Of a stretch of 15,192 bases of DNA, positions 6,600 through 13,995 are shown piece by piece. Position numbers and translations under genes: made by a program. Origin of the DNA: Ruminococcaceae bacterium UBA6855 (GTDB lineage: Bacteria > Bacillota > Clostridia > Oscillospirales > Acutalibacteraceae); assembly GCA_002451755.1 (NCBI GenBank), contig DKDF01000048.1:1-15192 (forward strand), given 5' to 3'. Positions within the stretch are counted from its first letter, which is position 1. The number at the start of each line of letters is the position of its first letter. The notes beneath the pieces were generated by a model that ran no database searches, was not told where the DNA came from, and worked only from the letters and a program-made list of their open reading frames with translations.

Positions 6600-7315
6600 T
6601 TGACCAAAGCTCCCTTAAAAAGCACATACCTGTCCGTTGAATCCTTTTTCCTGGAACGGCTTATCGGAATTATCTTCCCGTTCATCATGATAAACTGCGT
6701 CGCAGTATATCTCGCGATATATTTCAAATTCACAAGATAGCTCTTATGGCAGCGGACAAAGCCCGCTTCGAGCTGCCGCCCCGCCTCGTCGAGCTTGCCC
6801 GGTACGGTGACGCTGTCTCCGTCAACGGTATGTATCTCCAGATAATTGCGCACGCTGACGATAAAAAGTATCTTATCGCACTCTATCCTGTGGCTGTTGC
6901 CGCGGCGGGCATATTCAAAATATTCGCGGCTCGGTTTCGGATGCTTTCCCATGCGCTCCCGCTCGATATAGCCGAGAAGCAGCTTCGGGTCGACGGGCTT
7001 ATAGATATACCCGCAGTCGTCGACGGTCACAAACGCCCGCGAGACGAGATCCTGATTCCCGGAGACGAAAACTATCTTGACCCCCGGGCACAGCGCGCCG
7101 ACAAACTCGGCGATATCCACGCCGCTCTCGTCGCTGACGGCAATGTCGAGAAAGGCGAGGTCAAATTTTCTGTCTGCATCCTCGGGCGCAAGCTTTTCGG
7201 ACAGCTCGGCGGAGCTGTGTACGCCGACAAGCTCAATGTCGGGATAAGCGTCCGCGATTATTTCGGATATCTGCTTTACCATTGCGGGCTCATCGTCGCA
7301 TATGAGAATACGCAT
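6596..7315 (-). CDS. LytTR-family response regulator
   Basis: This 239-residue transcription regulator has a receiver domain (about 1-120) and a LytTR DNA-binding domain (about 130-236). The receiver has acidic residues D7-D8, phosphoacceptor D57 in LAFLDIAV, and K106 in YIYKPVDP. The LytTR part shows the typical segments IECDKILFIVSVRNYLEIHT, FVRCHKSYLVNLKYI and IPISRSRKK. The start is supported by a strong ribosome site, agggagg, 7 nt upstream of ATG. It is the first gene of the operon with the two GHKL kinases and overlaps the first kinase by four bases. AgrA, VirR and ComE belong to the same class and usually activate promoters through paired direct repeats. The divergent ABC/fucose operon is the nearest candidate target besides its own promoter; this is inference from position only. 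Confidence 0.92.
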   Translation of the reverse strand: MRILICDDEPAMVKQISEIIADAYPDIELVGVHSSAELSEKLAPEDADRKFDLAFLDIAVSDESGVDIAEFVGALCPGVKIVFVSGNQDLVSRAFVTVDDCGYIYKPVDPKLLLGYIERERMGKHPKPSREYFEYARRGNSHRIECDKILFIVSVRNYLEIHTVDGDSVTVPGKLDEAGRQLEAGFVRCHKSYLVNLKYIARYTATQFIMMNGKIIPISRSRKKDSTDRYVLFKGALVK

Positions 7316-7381
7316 AGTGAGACCTCCCTTTCTTTATAAAATAAAATATAAAATGTATTTATATGCGTTTATATATATCAT

Positions 7382-7410
7382 AGTATACAAAAATGCTCGT
7401 CTTTTTTCAA
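7382..7410 (-). promoter_or_regulatory. Promoter of the response regulator operon
   Basis: On the minus strand, TTGAAA (7410-7405, five of six consensus bases) is followed after 17 bp by TATACT (7387-7382, five of six). The leader to the ATG at 7315 would be about 60 nt and includes the strong ribosome site. Confidence 0.7.
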
Positions 7411-7414
7411 GGAC

Positions 7415-7423
7415 AAAAACTGT
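7415..7423 (-). promoter_or_regulatory. Possible LytTR-type binding half-site
   Basis: On the minus strand ACAGTTTTT matches the loose LytTR direct-repeat consensus (W-M-M-GTT-N-W-K). It sits only 4 bp upstream of the -35 element of the regulator's own promoter, where an activator site would be expected. I could not find the second repeat at the usual 12-13 bp spacing on either side, so a chance match is quite possible. Confidence 0.25.
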
Positions 7424-7459
7424 CACAGATAAGAAAATATTTTTTCTCTCCCTCTGCTC

Positions 7460-7488
7460 TTTTCAAAGAGAAATAAATGTTGTATAAT
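7460..7488 (+). promoter_or_regulatory. Promoter of the ABC transporter/fucose operon
   Basis: A perfect TATAAT (7483-7488) lies 17 bp downstream of a weak -35, ttttca (7460-7465, four of six). The -35 is covered by a small palindrome, ctcttt/aaagag (7457-7470), that might serve as an operator. The expected start near 7495 fits translation from TTG at 7523. Confidence 0.6.
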
Positions 7489-7522
7489 TTTGATATATAA
7501 CTGCTTGATTAGGGGTGTTTGT

Positions 7523-9283
7523 TTGTCCGGGGACTACTCCAGCCGCAATCGAAGGATGCTCAAAAGGTTTCTGCCTTACTATAAAAAATATTCGGGGCTG
7601 TTCGCCCTCGATATGTTCTGCTCCGCGCTGACAACTGTATGTGAAATTGCCCTGCCGCTGATAGTGCGGCAGATAACCGACCGCGCGGCGCATGATATCC
7701 ACGACCTGACGGCGGAGCTGATAATAAAAATAATCGGCTTCTACATTCTGCTGCGAATAATCGACACCGCCGCGAGCTACTACACGGCGTCGGGCGGTCA
7801 CATAATGGGCGCGAGAATCGAAACAGATATGCGAAACGACCTGTTCTCGCATTTGCAGGATATGTCATATTCATTCTATGACGACACGAAGATAGGTCAG
7901 CTCATGTCGAGAATAACCAACGACCTGTTTGACATAACCGAGCTTGCCCACCACGGTCCGGAGAACGTTCTTATGACCGTGATAAAAATAGTCGCGGGAT
8001 TCATCATGTTCGCGTCGATGAACATATGGCTTGCGATAATAGTCTTTTCGCTCATGCCTCTTATGATGCTTCTGACTTCGCACAGCCGCCGCAAGATGCG
8101 CGCCGCGTTCAAACAGCAGAGACGCGAGATAGGCGAGATAAACGCGCGGACGGAGGATTCGCTGCTCGGCATAAGAGTTGTCAAGAGCTTTGCCAACGAA
8201 GACATCGAGCGCGAAAAATTCAACGAGGGCTCGCGCCGCTTCTTCAAATCGAAGAAAAACGGCTACAGATACATGGCGAGCTTCCACTGCACGGTAAGGC
8301 TCTGTGACGGACTGATGTACATAGCAATAGTCGGCGTGGGCGCAGTGTTCATGATGAAGGGCAAGACTACCGTCGGCGACTTCTCGGCGAGCCTGCTCAT
8401 GGTCAGCACCCTGCTCGCGGCGATACGCACGATGGTCGAATTCAGCGAGCAGTTCAACCGCGGCATGACGGGCATCGAGCGCTTCACGGAAATAATGGAC
8501 GAAGTCAGCGACATAAAAGACAGCCCGGACGCAAAGCCCATAAGCGGTGTCAAGGGCGATATCGAATTCAAAAACGTTACATTTTCATACAAGGGCACGG
8601 ACAAGAAAATTCTTTCCGATTTCTCCCTGCATATAGCTCCGGGTGAGAATGTCGCCCTCGTCGGTCCGTCCGGCGGCGGCAAGACTACGCTTTGCAATCT
8701 CATTCCCCGCTTCTACGATGTGGATTCGGGCAGCATACTGCTCGACGGAAAAGATATCCGCGACATAACCTTAGCGTCGCTGCGCTCGAATATAGGCACG
8801 GTTCAGCAGGATGTCTATATGTTCTCCGGCACGGTCAGGGACAACATAGCCTACGGCTGCCCGGGAGCCGAAGATAAAGATATAATAGCCGCAGCAAAGC
8901 GAGCCGGGGCGCACGAATTCATAGAAGAGCTGCCCGAGGGCTACGACACATATGTCGGCGAGCGCGGAGTCAAGCTCTCCGGCGGTCAGAAGCAGCGAAT
9001 TTCAATTGCGCGCCTGTTTTTGAAAAACCCGCCGATAGTCATTCTCGACGAGGCGACGAGCGCGCTCGACAACGAGAGCGAACGCCTTGTTCAGCAGTCG
9101 CTCGAAGAGCTTGCAAAGGGGCGCACGGTCATAACTATAGCCCACAGGCTCACGACGATAAGAAACGCAGCGGAGATAGTCGTGCTGACAGAAGACGGCA
9201 TCGCCGAGCAGGGCAGCCACCGCGAGCTCATGGCAAAGGGCGGCGTATACAGCGAGCTCTACAGCATGTATTCAATTGACTGA
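7523..9283 (+). CDS. ABC transporter, fused permease/ATPase half-transporter (exporter type)
   Basis: The 586-residue protein has an ABC-B-type transmembrane domain (six helices, about residues 15-320) followed by a nucleotide-binding domain. The ATPase motifs are complete: Walker A GPSGGGKTT (381-389), signature LSGGQ (485-489), Walker B ILDEATSALD with D509-E510, and the switch histidine H541 in AHRLTT. Such proteins work as homo- or heterodimers exporting lipids, peptides or drugs; sugar importers have a different arrangement with separate permeases and a binding protein. The TTG at 7523 is preferred because aggggtg lies 6-7 nt before it. An upstream in-frame TTG at 7490 falls directly after the -10 box and could hardly be transcribed with a leader. 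Only 26 bp separate it from fucU, so cotranscription with the fucose genes is likely. The exported substrate is unknown. Confidence 0.9.
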   Translation: MSGDYSSRNRRMLKRFLPYYKKYSGLFALDMFCSALTTVCEIALPLIVRQITDRAAHDIHDLTAELIIKIIGFYILLRIIDTAASYYTASGGHIMGARIETDMRNDLFSHLQDMSYSFYDDTKIGQLMSRITNDLFDITELAHHGPENVLMTVIKIVAGFIMFASMNIWLAIIVFSLMPLMMLLTSHSRRKMRAAFKQQRREIGEINARTEDSLLGIRVVKSFANEDIEREKFNEGSRRFFKSKKNGYRYMASFHCTVRLCDGLMYIAIVGVGAVFMMKGKTTVGDFSASLLMVSTLLAAIRTMVEFSEQFNRGMTGIERFTEIMDEVSDIKDSPDAKPISGVKGDIEFKNVTFSYKGTDKKILSDFSLHIAPGENVALVGPSGGGKTTLCNLIPRFYDVDSGSILLDGKDIRDITLASLRSNIGTVQQDVYMFSGTVRDNIAYGCPGAEDKDIIAAAKRAGAHEFIEELPEGYDTYVGERGVKLSGGQKQRISIARLFLKNPPIVILDEATSALDNESERLVQQSLEELAKGRTVITIAHRLTTIRNAAEIVVLTEDGIAEQGSHRELMAKGGVYSELYSMYSID

Positions 9284-9309
9284 TTTTTCCGAAAGGACGG
9301 ATATAAAAA

Positions 9310-9732
9310 ATGCTTAAAAATATTTCACCTATCATCTCCCCTGAGCTTCTCAAGATCCTCATGGAGATGGGACACAGCGACGAGATAGTTATCGGCGACG
9401 GCAACTTCCCCGCAGCGAGCATAGCTCAGCGCCTTGTGCGCCTCGACGGTCACGGAGTGCCCGAGGTTCTCGACGCGGTTCTGAAGCTCATGCCCCTCGA
9501 CACCTATGTTGACGCTCCCGTTGCGCTCATGGACAACAACGGCGACGGAGACCGCCCGGCAGTCTGGGACAAATACGAAGAGATAGTCAAAGCGAACGAG
9601 GGCGGCAGGAACTTCGAGCTCATGGAGCGCTTCGCCTTCTATGACAGAGCGAGAAAGGCTTACGCCGTCATAGCGACGGGCGAGACTGCCGTATACGCAA
9701 ACATCATCCTCAAAAAGGGCGTTGTAAAATAA
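9310..9732 (+). CDS. fucU: L-fucose mutarotase (RbsD/FucU family)
   Basis: FucU interconverts the alpha and beta anomers of L-fucose, supplying the form used by fucose isomerase. The 140-residue protein is of normal length and belongs to the FucU branch of the RbsD/FucU family. Visible marks are MGHSDEIVIGDGNFPA with the probable catalytic H22, FYDRARKAYAVIATGE, and the C-terminal YANIILKKG. It acts as a cytoplasmic oligomer in known members. A ribosome site, gaaaggacgg, precedes the ATG. It lies 26 bp after the ABC transporter gene and 19 bp before the kinase gene, as part of one operon. The RbsD branch acts on ribose instead; the presence of fucI two genes downstream favours fucose. Confidence 0.92.
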   Translation: MLKNISPIISPELLKILMEMGHSDEIVIGDGNFPAASIAQRLVRLDGHGVPEVLDAVLKLMPLDTYVDAPVALMDNNGDGDRPAVWDKYEEIVKANEGGRNFELMERFAFYDRARKAYAVIATGETAVYANIILKKGVVK

Positions 9733-9751
9733 CTCGGAGGATTCTGCATAA

Positions 9752-11218
9752 ATGAAAAAAAGAGTTTTAGCGTTCGACTTCGGCGCATCGAGCGGACGCG
9801 CGATAATCGGACATTTTGACGGGGAGAATATCCGCCTCGAAGAAGTCCACCGCTTCTCGAACGACCCCGTGAGCGTCAACGGCACACTCTATTGGGACGT
9901 TCTGCGCCTGTTTTTCGAGATAAAGCAGGGACTGACAAAGGCGAAGCTCGCCGGCGGATTCGACAGCATCGGTATCGACACCTGGGGCGTTGACTTCGGG
10001 CTGCTCGACGAGTTCGGCTGCCTGCTCGAAAATCCCATTCACTACCGCGACTCACGCACGGCGGGAATGATTGAAGAAGTGTTTAAAACCGTTCCCCGCG
10101 AAGAGCTTTATTCCCGCACGGGCATCCAGTTCATGGAGCTCAACACGCTCTTCCAGCTCTGCGCGCTCAAAAAATACCGCCCGCACATTCTCGACAGGGC
10201 GGATAAACTGCTGTTCATGCCCGACTTATTCGCATATATGCTCACGGGCAGAAAGCAGACCGAGTATTCAATAGCGACCACCTCGCAGATGGTTGACATA
10301 AAGACAAAGGACTGGGCATACGACATTCTCGACCGCCTCGGCATCCCGTCGGGGATCCTCACGCCCATTGTGCCGACGGGTACCGAAAACGGAATGCTCA
10401 GCGCGGAGATATGCGAAGAGCTGGGACTCGACCCCGTTAAGGTCGTCAGCGTGTGCGGACACGACACGCAGTCGGCGATAACCGCCGTCCCCTCTCAGCT
10501 TGACAGCTTCGCGTTTTTGAGCAGCGGCACATGGTCGCTCTTCGGCACGGAAATACCCGAGCCTATTGTCAACAGCACATCGCTCTCGATAAACATCACC
10601 AACGAGGGCGGCTACGGCGGCATGACCGGGCTGCTCAAGAATATAATCGGACTGTGGCTCATTCAGGAGAGCCGCAGGCAGTGGAAGCGCGAGGGCGAAG
10701 ACTACAGCTACGCCGATCTCGAGCGCATGGCGCTCTCGGCGGAGCCGTTCAAGTGCTTTATCGACCCCGACTCCCCCGAGTTCACTCCGCCCGGAGATAT
10801 ACCCGGACGAGTGCGCGAGTTCTGCCGCAAAACGGGTCAGTATGTCCCGCAGACCGTCGGCGAGATAATGCGCTGCATCTACGAGAGCCTTGCGATGAAA
10901 TACCGCAGCACATTCTCGATGATAAAAGAATGCACGGGCAGGGACTATCCTGATATCCATGTCATCGGCGGCGGCACAAAAGACACCCTGCTCTGCCAGA
11001 TGACCGCGAACGCCTGCAACGTCCCCGTGAAGGCGGGTCCGATAGAGGCGACCGTGCTCGGCAATATAGCCGTTCAGCTCCTGAGCTCCGGCGACATTCC
11101 GGATATCAAAAAGGCGAGGGAGATAATCTCGCGCAGCGAGGCATTACGCGAATATGCTCCGTGCGACACCGACAAATGGGCGGGCGCATATGAGAGCTTT
11201 TTGAAAATACTTAAATAA
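9752..11218 (+). CDS. rhaB: Rhamnulokinase-family (FGGY) sugar kinase, probable L-fuculokinase
   Basis: This 488-residue FGGY carbohydrate kinase phosphorylates a ketose at C1. Sequence features place it closest to rhamnulokinase RhaB: the phosphate motif DFGASSGRA (D9-A17), IDTWGVDFGLLD (from I75), catalytic-base motif GHDTQSA (D238), SSGTWSLFG (from S257) and GLWLIQESRRQW. The classic enterobacterial fuculokinase FucK has a different N-terminal motif. The position between fucU and fucI, with gaps of 19 and 21 bp, argues that the working substrate is L-fuculose, giving L-fuculose 1-phosphate. RhaB-like kinases are known to accept related 6-deoxyketoses, so use on L-rhamnulose cannot be excluded. 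The symbol given reflects family, not proven substrate. The ribosome site cggagg lies upstream of ATG. Nothing looks truncated. Confidence 0.88.
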   Translation: MKKRVLAFDFGASSGRAIIGHFDGENIRLEEVHRFSNDPVSVNGTLYWDVLRLFFEIKQGLTKAKLAGGFDSIGIDTWGVDFGLLDEFGCLLENPIHYRDSRTAGMIEEVFKTVPREELYSRTGIQFMELNTLFQLCALKKYRPHILDRADKLLFMPDLFAYMLTGRKQTEYSIATTSQMVDIKTKDWAYDILDRLGIPSGILTPIVPTGTENGMLSAEICEELGLDPVKVVSVCGHDTQSAITAVPSQLDSFAFLSSGTWSLFGTEIPEPIVNSTSLSINITNEGGYGGMTGLLKNIIGLWLIQESRRQWKREGEDYSYADLERMALSAEPFKCFIDPDSPEFTPPGDIPGRVREFCRKTGQYVPQTVGEIMRCIYESLAMKYRSTFSMIKECTGRDYPDIHVIGGGTKDTLLCQMTANACNVPVKAGPIEATVLGNIAVQLLSSGDIPDIKKAREIISRSEALREYAPCDTDKWAGAYESFLKILK

Positions 11219-11239
11219 CATCGAAAGGATGACTGAAAA

Positions 11240-13048
11240 ATGGCAAAAGCAAAGCTTGGAATCAGACCCATCATTGACGGCCGCTGGGGCGGAGTCAGAG
11301 AGAGTCTTGAGGAAAAGACGATGAACATGGCGCTCGCCGCCAAAAAGCTCATCGAAGAAAATGTGTTCTATTCGGACGGCACTCCCTTTGAGTGCATCAT
11401 CTCCCCCTGCACGATAGGCGGAGCGGCAGAGGCGGCAAAGTGCGCCGACTTCTTCTCGACTCAGAACGTCTGCGCGACCCTCTCCGTCACCCCCTGCTGG
11501 TGCTACGGCAGCGAGACGATGGATCTCGATCCCCTGACCGTCAAGGCAGTCTGGGGCTTCAACGGCACCGAGCGCCCCGGCGCGGTCTATCTCGCGGCGG
11601 TCATGGCGGCTCATGCACAGAGAGGTCTGCCCGCATTCTCGATCTACGGCAAGGATGTTCAGGATGTCACCGACAATTCAATTCCCGATGACGTTGCCGA
11701 GAAGATTCTCCGCTTCGCACGCTGCGCCGCAGCTGTCGGTCAGCTCAGAGGCAAGTCCTATGTCGGCATAGGCGCTGTCGCAATGGGTATCGCAGGCTCG
11801 TTCTGCGACGCCGATTTCTGGCAGGAGTATCTCGGCATCCGCGCCGAGTGGGTCGACATGGTTGAAGTTACCCGCCGCGTCGAGCTCGGCATCTATGACC
11901 ACGAGGAATATGAGCGCGCGCTCAAGTGGGTCAAAGTGAACTGCCCCGAGGGCTTCGACAAGAACCCCGAAAACATCAGACACACCCCCGAGCAGAAGGA
12001 GAAGGAGTGGGAGTTCGTCGTCAAGATGACCCTTATCTGCCGCGACATCATGCTCGGCAACGATAAGCTCAACGATGTCCGCCCCGTCGGCGCAGAGGCT
12101 GAGCACTCGGGTCCCAAGGACGGCTGGCACGAAGAGGCTCTCGGCCGCAACGCCATTCTCGGCGGCTTCCAGGGTCAGCGCCAGTGGACGGATTTCATGC
12201 CCAACGGCGACTTCACCGAGGCTATGCTCAACACCACCTTCGATTGGAACGGCAAGAAAGAGCCGCTCACCTTCGCCACCGAAAACGACGGTCTCAACGG
12301 TCTGTCGATGCTCCTCGGAAAACTCGTCACCGGCAGAGCGAGCCTGTTCGCCGATGTTCGTACATACTGGAGTCCCGACGCTGTTGAAAGAGTCTGCGGC
12401 ATGCGCCCCGAGGGCGTTGCAAAGGACGGCTTCATCCACCTCATCAACTCCGGCGCCGCCGCGCTTGACGCCACGGGCGTCTGCAAGGACAAGGACGGCA
12501 ACGCGGTCATGAAGGAGTGGTGGAACGTCACCGACGAGGATATCGATGCTATGCTCAAGGCTACCGACTGGTGCCCCGCAGACCTCGGATATTTCAGAGG
12601 CGGCGGATACTCCTCGCACTTCAAGACTCAGGCTGTCATGCCCATGACAATGATCAGAGTCAACATCATCAAGGGTCTCGGCCCGGTGCTTCAGATAGCC
12701 GAGGGCTATACCGCCACCCTGCCCGATGAGATCCACAACAAGCTCGACATGCGCACCGACCCGACCTGGCCGACCACATGGTTCGCTCCGAGACTCACCG
12801 GCAAGGGCGCGTTCAAGGATGTCTACTCCGTCATGGCGAACTGGGGCGCAAACCACGGCGCTATCAGCTACGGTCACATCGGCAAAGACCTCATCACGCT
12901 CGCGAGCATGCTCAGAATCCCCGTTGCGATGCACAACGTCGCCGACGAGGACATCTACCGTCCGCACGCATGGTCTGCGTTCGGCACGAAGGATCTCGAG
13001 AGTGCAGACTACAGAGCCTGCGCCGCTTACGGTCCGCTGTATAAATAA
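11240..13048 (+). CDS. fucI: L-fucose isomerase
   Basis: FucI converts L-fucose to L-fuculose (and D-arabinose to D-ribulose) using Mn2+ in the cytoplasm. The protein has 602 residues, close to the usual 590 or so. The N-terminal KLGIRPIIDGRWGGVRESLE is typical. The metal-site residues of the E. coli enzyme (E337, D361, H528) have counterparts with exactly the same spacing here: E348 in FATENDG, D372 in LFADVRTYW and H539 in WGANHGAISYGH. The start is preceded by gaaaggatg. It is the last gene of the ABC-fucU-kinase operon, with a strong terminator 16 bp after its stop. Its codons are strongly biased to C- or G-ending forms, more than the upstream genes, which may mean high expression. A long open frame on the opposite strand is a by-product of this bias. 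Confidence 0.96.
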   Translation: MAKAKLGIRPIIDGRWGGVRESLEEKTMNMALAAKKLIEENVFYSDGTPFECIISPCTIGGAAEAAKCADFFSTQNVCATLSVTPCWCYGSETMDLDPLTVKAVWGFNGTERPGAVYLAAVMAAHAQRGLPAFSIYGKDVQDVTDNSIPDDVAEKILRFARCAAAVGQLRGKSYVGIGAVAMGIAGSFCDADFWQEYLGIRAEWVDMVEVTRRVELGIYDHEEYERALKWVKVNCPEGFDKNPENIRHTPEQKEKEWEFVVKMTLICRDIMLGNDKLNDVRPVGAEAEHSGPKDGWHEEALGRNAILGGFQGQRQWTDFMPNGDFTEAMLNTTFDWNGKKEPLTFATENDGLNGLSMLLGKLVTGRASLFADVRTYWSPDAVERVCGMRPEGVAKDGFIHLINSGAAALDATGVCKDKDGNAVMKEWWNVTDEDIDAMLKATDWCPADLGYFRGGGYSSHFKTQAVMPMTMIRVNIIKGLGPVLQIAEGYTATLPDEIHNKLDMRTDPTWPTTWFAPRLTGKGAFKDVYSVMANWGANHGAISYGHIGKDLITLASMLRIPVAMHNVADEDIYRPHAWSAFGTKDLESADYRACAAYGPLYK

Positions 13049-13063
13049 GATAAAAATAAAAAG

Positions 13064-13093
13064 TTCCGTCCGGGAAACCGGGCGGAATTTTTT
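13064..13093 (+). terminator. Rho-independent terminator after fucI
   Basis: The arms ttccgtccgg and ccgggcggaa form a 10-bp stem with one T-G wobble, closed by a gaaa tetraloop and followed by six T (13088-13093). It ends the ABC/fucose operon and separates it from the convergent restriction-modification genes. Confidence 0.92.
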
Positions 13094-13109
13094 ATGTGCC
13101 GATTAAAAC

Positions 13110-13148
13110 TGATAATCATAAGCTTAAGCCCAATCATTTTGATTATCA
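13110..13148 (-). terminator. Possible weak terminator of the restriction-modification operon
   Basis: The 9-bp arms tgataatca and tgattatca enclose a 21-nt loop. On the minus strand the hairpin is followed by gttttaat, a short T-run. It lies about 30 bp past the endonuclease stop. The AT-rich stem and long loop make it a weak candidate; the fucI terminator beyond it could act in this direction only poorly. Confidence 0.3.
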
Positions 13149-13179
13149 AAAATAATCGTATTTATTGCTTTATTTGTTG

Positions 13180-13995
13180 TTACTTTGCAAATCCATTATA
13201 TGTAGAAAATCCGAGCATGTAGACCGCCATTGCTATTGCTAAATCGCTATTTCCGCAATTGTTTTTATCTGCAATTGTTTTCAGCTCTTCTATGACAGTA
13301 TCATGGGGAACCAATTCACTTCCACTTGATTCTACAACTTTTTGAATTACCTCAGGCAACACCATGCACATTTGATAGAATGCATCTTCCTGCCCGGTTA
13401 CAAGCGCATAAAATTGATCAAGACTCACCCTGCGAATAAGCCTATGTCCCATTCTTTGACCGTCGACAGAAGTTTCCCATTTAATGTTCTGCGATTTTTT
13501 GGCAATAGCTTCGACAAGGAAGCAAGCGCAATCATCATCTTTCAAAAGCTGATTCTGCATTTTTATAAAGGTTTTTCCGGATGCGGATGAGTTCATCGTG
13601 TTGTGTTTATTTTTCATCTCAACATATACGGTATGAACAACCGACTTATCCGGCAAAACGATTCCATCGGGGTTAGTATAAATAACATCCCAGCCGCCTT
13701 CCTCTCCATTCCGCGGCACATGGCAATTTGTTACATACTGAAAAATCTGCTGATGAAAATAGCCTATATCATTATTATTGGATTTATCACGCTGACGAAA
13801 AATTTCATTACTTATAGTTTCTTCCCATGTTGCTCGATATACGGTTTTGTCAAAAATCAGCTTAACGGGGTCAACAATGTTGCGATTAAATCTTTTTAAA
13901 TCAAACGATTCCAGCTTGTCACCATACTTCTGAATCGTTGACCGGACATGATCCGTAAACTCTTGTTCCGTGATAAATGATAGATTCCAGCTCAT
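13180..13995 (-). CDS. Type II restriction endonuclease, Eco47II family
   Basis: This 271-residue protein resembles the Eco47II restriction endonuclease family; the prototype cuts GGNCC. Recognisable segments are FDLKRFNRNIVDPVKL, EIFRQRDKSNNNDIGYFHQ, VYVEMKNKHNTMN, CFLVEAIAKKSQNIKWE and IRRVSLDQFYALVTG. A PD-(D/E)xK-like catalytic set can be read as D103 in GGWDVI and E126-M-K128 in VEMKNK. The ATG overlaps the stop of the methyltransferase by four bases (ATGA), so the protective methylase is translated first and the nuclease is coupled to it. The pair is markedly more AT-rich than the surrounding genes, a common sign of recent transfer. No separate controller protein gene is seen. The family assignment comes from memory of conserved segments; the site specificity is inferred from the family. 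Confidence 0.82.
   Translation of the reverse strand: MSWNLSFITEQEFTDHVRSTIQKYGDKLESFDLKRFNRNIVDPVKLIFDKTVYRATWEETISNEIFRQRDKSNNNDIGYFHQQIFQYVTNCHVPRNGEEGGWDVIYTNPDGIVLPDKSVVHTVYVEMKNKHNTMNSSASGKTFIKMQNQLLKDDDCACFLVEAIAKKSQNIKWETSVDGQRMGHRLIRRVSLDQFYALVTGQEDAFYQMCMVLPEVIQKVVESSGSELVPHDTVIEELKTIADKNNCGNSDLAIAMAVYMLGFSTYNGFAK

Noticed and set aside
6162..7339. Two plus-strand open frames (6162-6740, 6746-7339) opposite the second kinase and the response regulator
   Set aside because: The minus-strand genes have full domain motifs, overlapping start/stop codons and a strong ribosome site. The plus frames have none of these.
7490..7522. Upstream TTG start for the ABC transporter
   Set aside because: It directly follows the -10 box TATAAT (7483-7488), so it would lie at or before the transcription start. 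The TTG at 7523 has aggggtg at proper distance.
7316..7522. AgrD-like autoinducing peptide gene near the GHKL/LytTR operon
   Set aside because: The intergenic region and the 33-bp gap between the kinases contain no suitable small open frame with a ribosome site, and no AgrB-like protease is present in the window.
11678..12967. 429-codon open frame on the minus strand opposite fucI
   Set aside because: fucI is unmistakable on the plus strand. The antisense frame arises from its strong C/G-ending codon bias, has no family-like motifs and lacks a supporting ribosome site.
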